Positions 1 to 6,954 of a DNA stretch of 64,000 nt are shown here, one piece after another. This stretch comes from Shewanella cyperi. Lineage in GTDB: Bacteria; Pseudomonadota; Gammaproteobacteria; Enterobacterales; Shewanellaceae. The stretch spans positions 1,569,501 through 1,633,500 of the forward strand of contig NZ_CP071501.1 of the NCBI RefSeq assembly GCF_017354985.1, given 5' to 3'. Each line of letters begins with the position of its first letter. Position 1 is the first letter of the stretch. Under the pieces are notes generated by a model. It was given only the letters and a program-made list of their open reading frames with translations. It was not told the origin of the DNA and made no database searches. The position numbers were made by a program, and so were the translations under genes.

Positions 1-762
1 TCCAGCATCCATATCGGCGGTGAGGAATTACCCCAGTTTGATGCGGTGATCCCGCGTATCGGTGCGGCCATTACCTTCTATGGCTCCGCCGTATTGCGCC
101 AGTTTGAAATGATGGGGGTGTATGCGGTCAACGAGTCGGTGGCCATTTCCCGCTCCCGTGACAAGTTGCGCTCCATGCAGCTGATGTCCCGCCGCGGCAT
201 AGGCTTGCCGATCACAGGTTTTGCCAACAAACCCAGCGATATTCCCGATCTTATCGATATGGTGGGGGGCGCGCCTTTGGTGATCAAACTGCTGGAGGGG
301 ACACAGGGTATAGGCGTGGTACTGGCGGAAACCCGCAAGGCGGCTGAAAGCGTCATCGAGGCCTTTATGGGTCTTAAAGCCAACATCATGGTGCAGGAGT
401 ACATTGGCGAAGCCAATGGTGCCGATATCCGCTGCTTTGTGCTGGGTGACAAGGTGGTGGCGGCCATGAAGCGCCAGGCGGCGCCGGGGGAGTTTCGCTC
501 CAACCTTCACCGCGGCGGCACCGCCAGCCTGATAAGGCTGACACCGGAAGAACGCTCCATTGCGGTGCGGGCAGCCAAGACCATGGGGCTGAATGTGGCC
601 GGGGTGGATTTGCTGCGTTCCAACCATGGCCCTGTGGTGATGGAGGTCAATTCGTCACCGGGCCTGGAAGGCATTGAAGGTGCCACAGGTAAGGATGTGG
701 CCGGGGCCATTATCGCCTTTATTGAAAAGCAGGCCAGCAAAGGCAAGCCGGCTCAGGGCTGA
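1..762 (+). CDS. rimK: Ribosomal protein S6 modification / ATP-grasp glutamate ligase (5'-truncated by window)
   Basis: The reading frame is open from the first base of the window, so the start lies upstream; 253 residues are visible, about 45-50 fewer than the usual ~300 of RimK. RimK is a cytoplasmic ATP-grasp ligase that adds glutamates to the C-terminus of ribosomal protein S6. Visible hallmarks are the N-terminal [11 protein letters not shown] stretch, [11 protein letters not shown] of the ATP-binding region, the [15 protein letters not shown] strand and the metal-binding [12 protein letters not shown] near the C-terminus. The tail ([12 protein letters not shown]) is short and basic. Family assignment is confident from these motifs; the exact substrate is inferred from the family. 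Confidence 0.93.
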   Translation, partial: SSIHIGGEELPQFDAVIPRIGAAITFYGSAVLRQFEMMGVYAVNESVAISRSRDKLRSMQLMSRRGIGLPITGFANKPSDIPDLIDMVGGAPLVIKLLEGTQGIGVVLAETRKAAESVIEAFMGLKANIMVQEYIGEANGADIRCFVLGDKVVAAMKRQAAPGEFRSNLHRGGTASLIRLTPEERSIAVRAAKTMGLNVAGVDLLRSNHGPVVMEVNSSPGLEGIEGATGKDVAGAIIAFIEKQASKGKPAQG

Positions 763-822
763 CAATCACCAGTCCTTTGATCGCTGTCAAATCAAAGTGT
801 CGGTATTGGGGCTAGGCTTAGA

Positions 823-842
823 CTGCACACTTGGGCGTGCAG
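823..842 (+). promoter_or_regulatory. Small hairpin in the leader of the 52-residue gene
   Basis: CTGCAC (823-828) pairs with GTGCAG (837-842) around an 8-base loop, 28 bases before the start codon. There is no T-tract, so it is not a terminator. A Shine-Dalgarno AAGGA (859-863) follows it. Confidence 0.35.
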
Positions 843-870
843 CCCGGCTTCGAACAAAAAGGATGTTGCC

Positions 871-1029
871 ATGAAATACCTCTTGATACTTTGCTTGTTG
901 CCTTCCCTGGCGCTGGCCCATGAAGGCCACGGTGGGGTAGGTCTGTTTCACCATCTGCTCGAACTATGGCCTGTGGTGCTTTTGCCGGCCCTGATGACCG
1001 CTTGGTGGCTGAAACGTCGCGATCGCTGA
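871..1029 (+). CDS. Small secreted/membrane protein with HEGHGG motif, 52 residues
   Basis: A short open frame that begins ATG at 871, seven bases after a good AAGGA ribosome binding site, and ends just before a terminator-like hairpin. The product has a clean N-terminal signal sequence (MKYLLILCLLPSLALA), a His/Gly-rich mature start (HEGHGGVGLFHH), then one hydrophobic segment and a basic end (WWLKRRDR). It is therefore probably processed, with a single transmembrane helix and a periplasmic His-rich face. I do not recognise a named family. The His cluster could bind metal, but that is inference. Start, ribosome site and terminator together make it a credible gene. Confidence 0.7.
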   Translation: MKYLLILCLLPSLALAHEGHGGVGLFHHLLELWPVVLLPALMTAWWLKRRDR

Positions 1030-1041
1030 GCTTTATGACAG

Positions 1042-1073
1042 GACAGTGAACTCTTGGGGAGTTCGCTGTCTTT
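1042..1073 (+). terminator. Terminator-like hairpin after the small protein gene
   Basis: GACAGTGAACTC (1042-1053) pairs with GAGTTCGCTGTC (1059-1070) with one G-U pair, followed by only TTT. The stem is strong but the T-tract is short. Confidence 0.6.
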
Positions 1074-1110
1074 GTGCTCATAAAAGATAGGCTTTACCTT
1101 TTAAATCTCG

Positions 1111-1116
1111 TATAAT
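1111..1116 (+). promoter_or_regulatory. Promoter -10 element of ndk
   Basis: A perfect TATAAT lies 41 bases before the ndk start codon. I see no good -35 hexamer 16-18 bases upstream, so only the -10 box is marked. Confidence 0.5.
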
Positions 1117-1157
1117 CCGCGCGAATTTTTCCAACTTGCTCACAAAGGAAGCTAGTT

Positions 1158-1589
1158 ATGGCGATCGAACGCACTTTTTCTATCATCAAGCCTGATGCTG
1201 TTGCCAAAAACCACATCGGTGCAATCTACAATCGTTTTGAATCTGCCGGTCTGAAGATCGTTGCAGCCAAAATGGTTCATCTGACCAAAGAGCAGGCTGA
1301 AGGTTTCTACGCTGAGCACAGCGAGCGTCCTTTCTTCGGTGCTCTGGTTTCTTTCATGACTTCTGGTCCTATCATGGTTCAGGTTCTGGAAGGTGAAAAC
1401 GCCGTTCTGGCCAACCGTGAAATCATGGGTGCTACCAACCCAGCTCAAGCTGCCCGCGGTACTCTGCGCGCTGACTACGCTGACAGCATCGATGAGAACG
1501 CAGTACACGGTTCTGACGCCCTGGCTTCTGCCGAGCGCGAAATCGCTTACTTCTTCGCTGCCGACGAGCTGTGCCCACGCACTCGCTAA
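1158..1589 (+). CDS. ndk: Nucleoside diphosphate kinase
   Basis: 143 residues, the normal bacterial length. Ndk is a cytoplasmic enzyme that transfers the gamma phosphate of ATP to nucleoside diphosphates through a phosphohistidine, balancing NTP and dNTP pools. The sequence begins [14 protein letters not shown], contains the [14 protein letters not shown] loop, the [14 protein letters not shown] nucleotide-binding stretch and the active-site histidine in [17 protein letters not shown] near residue 117. AAAGGA lies eight bases before the ATG. It is monocistronic, between its own TATAAT box and a strong terminator. Confidence 0.97.
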   Translation: MAIERTFSIIKPDAVAKNHIGAIYNRFESAGLKIVAAKMVHLTKEQAEGFYAEHSERPFFGALVSFMTSGPIMVQVLEGENAVLANREIMGATNPAQAARGTLRADYADSIDENAVHGSDALASAEREIAYFFAADELCPRTR

Positions 1590-1605
1590 TTCGGATCTGC
1601 GAATG

Positions 1606-1632
1606 AAAAAGGAGCCTCACGGCTCCTTTTTT
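1606..1632 (+). terminator. Intrinsic terminator of ndk
   Basis: AAAAAGGAGCC, loop TCAC, GGCTCCTTTTTTT: a strong stem with a long T-tract on the + strand and an A-tract that could serve the other strand. Confidence 0.9.
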
Positions 1633-1676
1633 TATGCTTGTACTTGGGTATTGAGACCCGGCCTTGCGTGTCCGGA

Positions 1677-2030
1677 TCAGTGATTGAGCCTGAGCTCGTG
1701 TCTGTGCCCCATGTGGAAGTGGTCGGCGCAGGTCGCGCAGCGCTGCTCCGAAGGATCAGCCAGTAAACGATCCGCTTCAATGGGCTCTTCACAGTCGGCA
1801 CACAGGCCATAGAGTCCCAAATCCAACTGACACCAGGCGGCGTCCAGGCGCAACAGGCGCTCGAACAATGGCGTTTCGCTCAGATGGAGATCTGTCAGGG
1901 TGTTGATGATATCGCTCAGTGGAGCCGTGGTCGCTATGGCGGCCACCTGCGGTAGTGACTGGTTACCAAGCTCTTCCCTGAGTGACGCTTCTAGCTGTGA
2001 CAGTGCGTGTCTGATGTTTGGCATGCTCAC
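1677..2030 (-). CDS. DksA/TraR-type C4 zinc-finger protein
   Basis: 117 residues. The C-terminal half carries a four-cysteine zinc finger, CADC then CATC, in the spacing typical of the DksA/TraR superfamily (LYGLCADCEEPIEADRLLADPSEQRCATC). The N-terminal half is predicted helical and shorter than in true DksA (about 150 residues), so this is a short paralogue rather than DksA itself. Such proteins may bind the secondary channel of RNA polymerase, but I see no DksA-like DxxDxA coiled-coil tip, so a ppGpp-type role is not supported. It ends with a His-rich tail (HMGHRHELRLNH). It is transcribed toward ndk. Confidence 0.8.
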   Translation of the reverse strand: MSMPNIRHALSQLEASLREELGNQSLPQVAAIATTAPLSDIINTLTDLHLSETPLFERLLRLDAAWCQLDLGLYGLCADCEEPIEADRLLADPSEQRCATCADHFHMGHRHELRLNH

Positions 2031-2128
2031 GGCGGCACCTGTTATACCTTGATTGATGGATCTTCAGTCTAGTCTTGCTGCACAGGCAGACCATGATGCC
2101 GATCAAATACCTAGGTGATTTTACGGTT

Positions 2129-3082
2129 TTATCCGGCCTGATGCAGTTTTGCCTGTGCCGATTGCAACTCTGCCACTATGGCATCGGTGGTTTTATGGAT
2201 CCGCAGCTCGCGGAACAGGGCATCGGCCTCGGGATATTGGCGGTTGAGATAACTGAACCACTGTTTGATACGGGCCGGATAATAGTCGCTCTTGTGACCA
2301 CTGAGTTCCTGGGCCGTGTAGTCGAGCATCAACCCCAGGGTTTGCTCCCAATTGTAGGGTGAAACACAGTCCTTAATGGTGGCTGCCAGGTTGGGCAGGG
2401 ATATTGCGCCCCGGCCAATCATGATGCTGTCACAGCCCGTGACCTGCATGCAGCGCTCGGCATCTTCACGGCTCCAGATTTCTCCGTTGGCTATGACAGG
2501 GATCGGCAGGCGTTCACGCACTTCGGTGATGTATTCCCAATAAGCCGGTGGCTTATAACCGTCAACCTTGCTGCGGGCGTGGATAGCCAGCTCGGTGGCG
2601 CCGGCCTCATAGACGGCGAGGGCGTTTTCCATAAACAGTGATTTGTCTTCATAGCCCAGGCGGATCTTGGCCGTCACCGGCTGCGTGTCGGGTACGGCAT
2701 CGCGCATGGCCTTGACTATGTCGTGAATAAGCTCCGGATATTGCAGCAATACGGCACCGCCCTTACTGCGGTTGACCATTTTGGCGGGGCAGCCAAAGTT
2801 GGCATCCACCCCTTTGGAACCCAAGGCCACGGCCCGGGCGGCATTTTCAGCCATCCAACCCGGTTCCTGCCCCAGGATCTGCACCCTGACCGGCGTTCCG
2901 GCCCGGGTAGTACCGCCCTGCAGCAGTTCGGGACAAAGGCGGTAATAGACTTTCTCCGGCAGTAATTGATCCACCACGCGCACGAATTCGGTCACCAGCA
3001 AATCATAGGGATTGATGGCGGACAGTATTTCCCGCATCAGATGGTCAACCACCCCTTCCATCGGGGCCAGAATTATTCGCAC
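2129..3082 (-). CDS. dusC: tRNA-dihydrouridine(16) synthase
   Basis: FMN enzyme that reduces uridine 16 in the D-loop of tRNAs using NADPH. The sequence opens ILAPMEGVVDHLMREIL, has the ITEFVRVVDQLL-like strand characteristic of DusC, the active-site cysteine in NFGCPAKMVN, the TAKIRLGYEDK strand, and the phosphate-binding IANGEIWSREDAERC and SIMIGRGA loops. I prefer a GTG start at 3082 (317 residues): AAGG lies eight bases upstream, and the product then starts VRIILAPMEG as in E. coli. An in-frame ATG at 3139 would add 19 residues with no ribosome site. Confidence 0.92.
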   Translation of the reverse strand: MRIILAPMEGVVDHLMREILSAINPYDLLVTEFVRVVDQLLPEKVYYRLCPELLQGGTTRAGTPVRVQILGQEPGWMAENAARAVALGSKGVDANFGCPAKMVNRSKGGAVLLQYPELIHDIVKAMRDAVPDTQPVTAKIRLGYEDKSLFMENALAVYEAGATELAIHARSKVDGYKPPAYWEYITEVRERLPIPVIANGEIWSREDAERCMQVTGCDSIMIGRGAISLPNLAATIKDCVSPYNWEQTLGLMLDYTAQELSGHKSDYYPARIKQWFSYLNRQYPEADALFRELRIHKTTDAIVAELQSAQAKLHQAG

Positions 3083-3296
3083 TGCAGTGTCCTTGGAACT
3101 CGCTGCTAAAAGGGCGGGCATTTTACCGCGAGTTTCCATACCACTGAAGCACGATTTCTACTTCGCATTAAGCTCTTGATTAATCTGCACTTGCCAACTA
3201 AGGTGATCTTGCCTAACAGAGGGTGATTGGGAAAAGTGTGATTATTATCCCATGTTGCGCAATAAAATCATCGCTGCCGGGGTCTTTGTTTGCAGA

Positions 3297-3320
3297 CCAA
3301 CAAGGTAGCCGTTTTGTTGG
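3297..3320 (+). promoter_or_regulatory. Stem-loop in the hvfA leader
   Basis: CCAACAA (3297-3303) pairs with TTGTTGG (3314-3320), 39 bases before the hvfA start codon. No T-tract follows. It may stabilise the abundant small mRNA or mark an operator; this is not decided by sequence alone. Confidence 0.35.
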
Positions 3321-3358
3321 TGACCCATAACAGCATCTACAAAAGAAGGAAGACAATT

Positions 3359-3892
3359 ATGAGTTCAGTAAAGAAAACCGCAGTAGCAGTAGCCCTGGGT
3401 ACCGTCGTTGTGGGTGCGGCATTTGCTGCCCAAGCCAACGCCAATCCCTTTGGCTTTGAGGAAATGCAGGCGGGTTACCAACTGGTTGGTGATGAAGGCA
3501 AGGGTGGCGAAGGTAAGGCCAAAGAAGGCAAATGCGGTGAAGCCAAATGCGGCGCCGACATGAAGGCCAAAGAAGGCAAGTGTGGCGAAGGCAAGAAGGC
3601 CAAAGAAGGCAAGTGCGGCGATGACATGAAAGCCAAAGAAGGCAAGTGCGGCGGCGACATGAAGGCCAAAGAAGGCAAGTGTGGCGATGACATGAAAGCC
3701 AAAGAAGGCAAGTGCGGCGGCGACATGAAAGCCAAAGAAGGCAAATGCGGTGAAGATATGAAGCGCAGTGCCGAAGGTATGGAGCACAGCATGGAAGGTA
3801 AGGCCGGTGCCGAAGCCAACAAAGCCAAGGCCAAAGAAGGTCATTGCGGCAGCGCCAAGAGCAAGGAAGGTCACTGCGGCGGCAAGCACTGA
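3359..3892 (+). CDS. hvfA: HvfA-type RiPP metallophore precursor with EGKCG repeats
   Basis: 177 residues from the ATG at 3359, nine bases after AGAAGGA; an upstream in-frame ATG at 3290 would bury the signal peptide and is rejected. Residues 1-28 are a Sec signal peptide. The segment NPFGFEEMQAGYQL (29-42) matches the conserved core of HvfA-like precursors. The remainder is Lys/Glu/Gly-rich with ten cysteines (59, 64, 74, 86, 97, 108, 119, 130, 163, 173): seven EGKCG, one EAKCG and two EGHCG motifs. In characterised relatives a DUF692 enzyme converts such cysteines to oxazolone-thioamide, giving a copper-binding peptide. The next two genes encode exactly that enzyme and its partner. Modification here is inference. 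Confidence 0.9.
   Translation: MSSVKKTAVAVALGTVVVGAAFAAQANANPFGFEEMQAGYQLVGDEGKGGEGKAKEGKCGEAKCGADMKAKEGKCGEGKKAKEGKCGDDMKAKEGKCGGDMKAKEGKCGDDMKAKEGKCGGDMKAKEGKCGEDMKRSAEGMEHSMEGKAGAEANKAKAKEGHCGSAKSKEGHCGGKH
3525..3760 (+). repeat. Tandem 33-bp coding repeats in hvfA
   Basis: About five consecutive near-identical 33-base units encode the 11-residue period KAKEGKCGxDM, with a variable residue G, D or E after CG. Flanking copies are shorter or degenerate. Such a repeat can expand or contract by slippage, changing the number of modified cysteines. Confidence 0.85.
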
Positions 3893-3915
3893 TCTCCGGA
3901 CGTTAAGCTTGGCAG

Positions 3916-3942
3916 AGGCCAGCCGCCTGGCTGGCCTTTTTA
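3916..3942 (+). terminator. Intercistronic terminator/attenuator between hvfA and hvfB
   Basis: A perfect 9-bp stem, AGGCCAGCC (3916-3924) with GGCTGGCCT (3929-3937), loop GCCT, then TTTTTAT. It lies 24 bases after the hvfA stop and 37 before hvfB, and would favour high precursor transcript over maturation enzymes. Confidence 0.85.
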
Positions 3943-3978
3943 TTGGCCGTCTTGTTATCGGTAAAAAAGGAGCAACAA

Positions 3979-4812
3979 ATGTCCGAATGTGCCCTGGCGG
4001 GCCTGGGTCTGCGGCGGGAAATGCTTAACGAATTCTGCCTTGCGGTGCCGCAGGAGATAGATTTTTTTGAAGTGGCGCCGGAAAACTGGATGCCATTGGG
4101 GGGCAAGTTAGGGCGCCAGTTTCGTCAGCTGACCGAAAAACACCGCTTCTTCTGCCATGGACTGTCGCTTTCCATTGGCGGCCCCAATGAGCTGGACGTG
4201 GATTTTGTCAAACAGGTTAAAAGCTTCCTCGATTGGCACGGCATTGAGATTTACTCGGAGCACCTGAGCTACTGCTCCGGAAAGGGGCATATGTATGATC
4301 TGATGCCCATTCCCTTTACCTCAGATGCTGTGACGCACGTTGCCAAGCGGGTGCGTCAGGTACAGGACATACTTGAGCGGCCACTTATTCTGGAAAACGT
4401 TTCCTTCTATGCTGCTCCCGGCGCCGAAATGAGTGAACTGCAATTTGTTACATCGGTATTGGACGAGGCCGATTGTGGCCTGTTACTGGATGTGAACAAT
4501 ATCTATGTCAACTCGGTTAACCATGGCTATGATCCAAGGGCTTTCCTGGCCGCGATGCCGACCGAACGAATTCGTTATCTGCACATAGCCGGTCACCATG
4601 TGGAGGCCGAGGATTTGATAGTCGATACCCATGGCGCTGCAATAGTGGATCCTGTCTGGCAGCTCCTGGATGATTGCTATCGCATTCATGGGGTGCATCC
4701 GACCCTGCTGGAGCGAGACTTCAATATTCCCGCCACCGAAGTGCTGCTGGCTGAGCTGCAGCAGATCCACAGCGCCCAGCAGAAGGCTTTGCAGCTTAAG
4801 GATGCGTCATGA
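3979..4812 (+). CDS. hvfB: DUF692 multinuclear non-heme iron oxidase (RiPP maturase HvfB)
   Basis: 277 residues starting at ATG 3979, six bases after AAGGAG; an in-frame ATG at 3943 lies inside the terminator region and is less likely. DUF692 proteins are TIM-barrel enzymes with two or three iron ions that oxidise cysteines of precursor peptides. Candidate metal ligands are visible: H60 in FFCHGLSLS, E94-H95 in YSEHLSY, N140 in LENVSF, D171 in LLLDVNN, H202/H206 in LHIAGHH and D217/H219 in DTHG. It sits directly behind the HvfA-like precursor and its stop overlaps hvfC (ATGA). In the cell it should act in the cytoplasm on the unexported precursor. Confidence 0.92.
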   Translation: MSECALAGLGLRREMLNEFCLAVPQEIDFFEVAPENWMPLGGKLGRQFRQLTEKHRFFCHGLSLSIGGPNELDVDFVKQVKSFLDWHGIEIYSEHLSYCSGKGHMYDLMPIPFTSDAVTHVAKRVRQVQDILERPLILENVSFYAAPGAEMSELQFVTSVLDEADCGLLLDVNNIYVNSVNHGYDPRAFLAAMPTERIRYLHIAGHHVEAEDLIVDTHGAAIVDPVWQLLDDCYRIHGVHPTLLERDFNIPATEVLLAELQQIHSAQQKALQLKDAS

Positions 4813-5552
4813 GTTTCATATCAATACAACAGCAATTTATTGAGGCCATCAAAGCGCCGGACATGGCCGTACCAACTGACGTGCCTGAGGCCAGGATGGC
4901 GGTCTACCGGGAGCTGTTCTTCAACAACGTTGAGGGCTTTGTCAGCAGTGCTTTCCCGGTACTCAAGAGTTTGTATACTGCCGGCGATTGGCTGCAGCTG
5001 GTGAGGTTGTTTTTCCGTAAGCATGATTGCCAATCCCCTTTGTTTGTGGACATCGCCGGCGAATTTTTGGCATTCCTGCAGCAGGAATATCAGCCGACCG
5101 AGCTGGATCCGCCTTTTATGCTGGAGCTGGCCCACTATGAATGGCTGGAGCTGGTGGTCAGCATAGCCCAAACACCTGACCATGAGGGCCCGCTGACCGG
5201 GGACATTGGCAGCGCACCTTTATTACTCGCCAGTCATGCAAAAGTGGTACAGTATCATTATGAGGTGCAGCGGATCAGAGCCGATTTTCGTCCCGCGGCA
5301 CCCGCAGCAGAACCCCTGTTCTTTTGCGTATATCGCGATGCCGACGACAGGGTCTGTTTCCTGCGCCTCAACCCTCTGACAGCACAGGCGTTGGCGCTGT
5401 TGGCCGAGCGGCCCGGATTGGATTTGGGCGCTCTGAACCAGGCGCTGTCCGAGCTGTATCACACCTTGGATGAAGAAACCCTGGCCGCAGGCTTGTGGCA
5501 ATTGCTGCAGCAGCTGGCTGACAAGGGCATCATTCAACAAAAATTGAAATAA
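4809..5552 (+). CDS. hvfC: DUF2063 partner protein (HvfC)
   Basis: 247 residues; the ATG overlaps the hvfB stop by four bases, so the pair is translationally coupled. The N-terminal ~95 residues match DUF2063 (QQQFIEAI, then ARMAVYRELFFNNVEGFVSS, FPVLKSLY, FRKHDCQSPLFVDIAGEFLAFL). The C-terminal half resembles the recognition part that binds the precursor leader in DUF692/DUF2063 pairs. Databases often label this family a putative DNA-binding protein; in characterised RiPP clusters it is the obligate partner of the iron oxidase, which fits this context better. Together with hvfA and hvfB it forms a minimal three-gene cluster; no DoxX-like gene or ECF sigma gene is adjacent. Confidence 0.88.
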   Translation: MSFISIQQQFIEAIKAPDMAVPTDVPEARMAVYRELFFNNVEGFVSSAFPVLKSLYTAGDWLQLVRLFFRKHDCQSPLFVDIAGEFLAFLQQEYQPTELDPPFMLELAHYEWLELVVSIAQTPDHEGPLTGDIGSAPLLLASHAKVVQYHYEVQRIRADFRPAAPAAEPLFFCVYRDADDRVCFLRLNPLTAQALALLAERPGLDLGALNQALSELYHTLDEETLAAGLWQLLQQLADKGIIQQKLK

Positions 5553-5591
5553 CCCTACTTTTAGTCTGTTTTTATTTTCGGGATCAACCGC

Positions 5592-5597
5592 TAGAAT
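5592..5597 (+). promoter_or_regulatory. Possible -10 element before the 39-residue peptide gene
   Basis: TAGAAT stands 58 bases before the peptide start; the matching -35 region (TTTTTA, 5569-5574) is poor. It suggests the small gene has its own promoter separate from hvfABC. Confidence 0.3.
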
Positions 5598-5608
5598 GGC
5601 GGCCATTT

Positions 5609-5629
5609 TGTGAGCCCTGTCACGCTCAC
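5609..5629 (+). promoter_or_regulatory. CRP-like site / hairpin in the leader of the small peptide gene
   Basis: TGTGA-N6-TCACG (5609-5624) is one base from the CRP consensus half-site pair. The same bases also form GTGAGC/GCTCAC (5610-5615, 5624-5629). Either reading (protein operator or RNA hairpin) is possible. Confidence 0.35.
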
Positions 5630-5655
5630 CCGTCATTCAAACAAGAGGAGCTGTC

Positions 5656-5775
5656 ATGAGCCAGCCATTTAAAGATCCATTTAACGTTCTGTATTTTCTT
5701 GGTTTCCTGCTGGTCATGATGCTGCCTACACTGCCCGCCAGCCTGTCCTGGCTCAAGCACTCCGGCCTTATCTAA
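5656..5775 (+). CDS. Unnamed 39-residue single-pass membrane peptide
   Basis: Starts ATG at 5656, five bases after a very strong AGAGGAG ribosome binding site, and stops six bases before a perfect terminator hairpin. The product reads MSQPFKDPFNVLYF..., followed by a hydrophobic stretch (residues ~11-28, LGFLLVMMLPTLPASLSW) and a short end KHSGLI, giving one likely transmembrane helix with two prolines. I do not recognise a family. It lies between hvfC and a ybaN-like gene, is too short for most gene callers, and has its own leader with a CRP-like site. It could be a small subunit or regulator of a membrane complex; function unknown. Confidence 0.75.
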   Translation: MSQPFKDPFNVLYFLGFLLVMMLPTLPASLSWLKHSGLI

Positions 5776-5780
5776 GCCGC

Positions 5781-5808
5781 AAACAGCCACTGAATTCAGT
5801 GGCTGTTT
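5781..5808 (+). terminator. Terminator after the 39-residue peptide gene
   Basis: Perfect 12-bp inverted repeat AAACAGCCACTG-AATT-CAGTGGCTGTTT followed by TG and TTT. It ends only ten bases before the next start codon (5818), so it may also hinder translation or read-through into that gene. Confidence 0.8.
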
Positions 5809-5817
5809 TGTTTCCCT

Positions 5818-6204
5818 ATGTTGATCCGTAGTCTGCTGTTACTTGTCGGTTTGCTCAGCCTGGGGTTGGGGATCCTGGGGATCTTCCTGCCGCTGCTGCC
5901 GACAGTGCCTTTCCTGTTGCTGGCGGCCTTTTGCTTTGCCCGCTCAAGTAACCGTCTGCATTTATGGTTGCAACAGCATCCCCATCTGGGTGAGCCATTG
6001 CGCCACTGGCAAGAGCGTCGTGCCGTGAGACCGGTTATCAAACGGCGGATTATGTGGCTATCGACCGCCAGCTTTGTCCTCAGCATTTATCTGGTGCCAC
6101 TGTTGTGGGTGAAGGTCGTGCTTCTTGGTGGCATGCTGGTGTTGCTCTGGTGCGTGCACCGGATCCCAGAGTGGAACGATGAGGGAAAAGAGGGGCACGA
6201 TTGA
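5818..6204 (+). CDS. ybaN: YbaN-like DUF454 inner-membrane protein
   Basis: 128 residues with two membrane regions: residues ~4-37 (two close helices with GILGIFLPLLPTVPFLLLAAFCFARSS spread across them) and ~77-112. The LPLLPTVPFLLLAA stretch and the RHWQERR-like cytoplasmic segment are typical of DUF454. The function is not established. Its position just upstream of apt matches the E. coli order ybaN-apt, which supports the call. There is no visible ribosome binding site, and a perfect hairpin ends ten bases before the ATG, so expression may be low or conditional. Confidence 0.85.
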   Translation: MLIRSLLLLVGLLSLGLGILGIFLPLLPTVPFLLLAAFCFARSSNRLHLWLQQHPHLGEPLRHWQERRAVRPVIKRRIMWLSTASFVLSIYLVPLLWVKVVLLGGMLVLLWCVHRIPEWNDEGKEGHD

Positions 6205-6268
6205 AGAAAAAGCCGGAACTGTGAGCCGCAGCCCAGAGTCAGATACCGGCACCTTCGTCGTCGGTTGC

Positions 6269-6307
6269 ATCCGGCTTCAAAGGGGCTTAAGCTTTAGCCG
6301 GATTTTT
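6269..6307 (+). terminator. Terminator between ybaN-like gene and apt (first)
   Basis: ATCCGGCT (6269-6276) pairs with AGCCGGAT (6296-6303), then TTTTG. The loop is 19 bases. Confidence 0.65.
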
Positions 6308-6312
6308 GTTGG

Positions 6313-6336
6313 GTCCACCTGTGCGTGGACTTTTTT
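6313..6336 (+). terminator. Terminator before apt (second)
   Basis: GTCCAC-CTGTGC-GTGGAC followed by TTTTTT, immediately after the first hairpin: a tandem terminator. Confidence 0.75.
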
Positions 6337-6381
6337 GTTGTTTAAGGCCAGCTTGCTGGCAAATCAAATGTGAAACCCGTT

Positions 6382-6927
6382 ATGAACACACAGAGCCTAG
6401 CGCTTATCAAGCAGAGCATTAAAACCATTCCTGATTACCCCAAGGCCGGGATCATGTTCCGTGACGTGACCAGTCTGCTCGAAGATCATCAGGCCTATAA
6501 AATGGCCATGGGACTCTTCCTTGAGCGTTATCGTGACCAGGGCTTTACCAAGGTTGTTGGTACCGAGGCCCGTGGCTTCCTGTTTGGCGCGCCGCTGGCA
6601 CTGGAGCTGGGTGTGGGATTTGTGCCTGTGCGCAAGCCCGGTAAACTGCCCCGTGAAACCATAGCCGAAAGCTATGAGCTGGAATATGGTCATGACACCC
6701 TGGAAATGCACGTTGATGCCATCAAGCCCGGTGACAAGGTGCTGGTGATTGACGATCTGCTGGCGACCGGCGGTACCATTGAAGCCACGGTCAAGTTGAT
6801 CCGCCGTTTGGGCGGCGAAGTGGCTCATGCCGCCTTTGTGATTTCCCTGCCGGATCTGGGCGGTGAGCAACGCCTCGCCAATCAGGGACTGGAAATCTTC
6901 AAACTGTGTGAATTTGAAGGCGATTAA
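6382..6927 (+). CDS. apt: Adenine phosphoribosyltransferase
   Basis: 181 residues from the ATG at 6382; an in-frame GTG at 6370 is possible but gives no better ribosome site. Apt condenses adenine with PRPP to AMP in the cytoplasm, the salvage route for adenine. The sequence shows the [20 protein letters not shown] opening in pieces, the [20 protein letters not shown] base-binding region, [13 protein letters not shown] flexible loop, and the PRPP signature [16 protein letters not shown] near residues 122-137. Two tandem terminators insulate it from the gene before; dnaX follows after a structured 126-base gap. Confidence 0.96.
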   Translation: MNTQSLALIKQSIKTIPDYPKAGIMFRDVTSLLEDHQAYKMAMGLFLERYRDQGFTKVVGTEARGFLFGAPLALELGVGFVPVRKPGKLPRETIAESYELEYGHDTLEMHVDAIKPGDKVLVIDDLLATGGTIEATVKLIRRLGGEVAHAAFVISLPDLGGEQRLANQGLEIFKLCEFEGD

Positions 6928-6954
6928 TTCCCCGTTCCCGTCGCTGAAATCAGG

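Noticed and set aside
3525..3760. Repeats in hvfA could be taken for a CRISPR array
   Set aside because: Units are 33 bases, contiguous with no spacers, in frame and encode the EGKCG peptide; no cas genes nearby.
3365..3889. A long antisense open frame across hvfA
   Set aside because: It is the mirror of the repetitive hvfA coding sequence; the product is a low-complexity Phe/Ala repeat without a ribosome site, while hvfA has a signal peptide, a clear start and matching partner genes.
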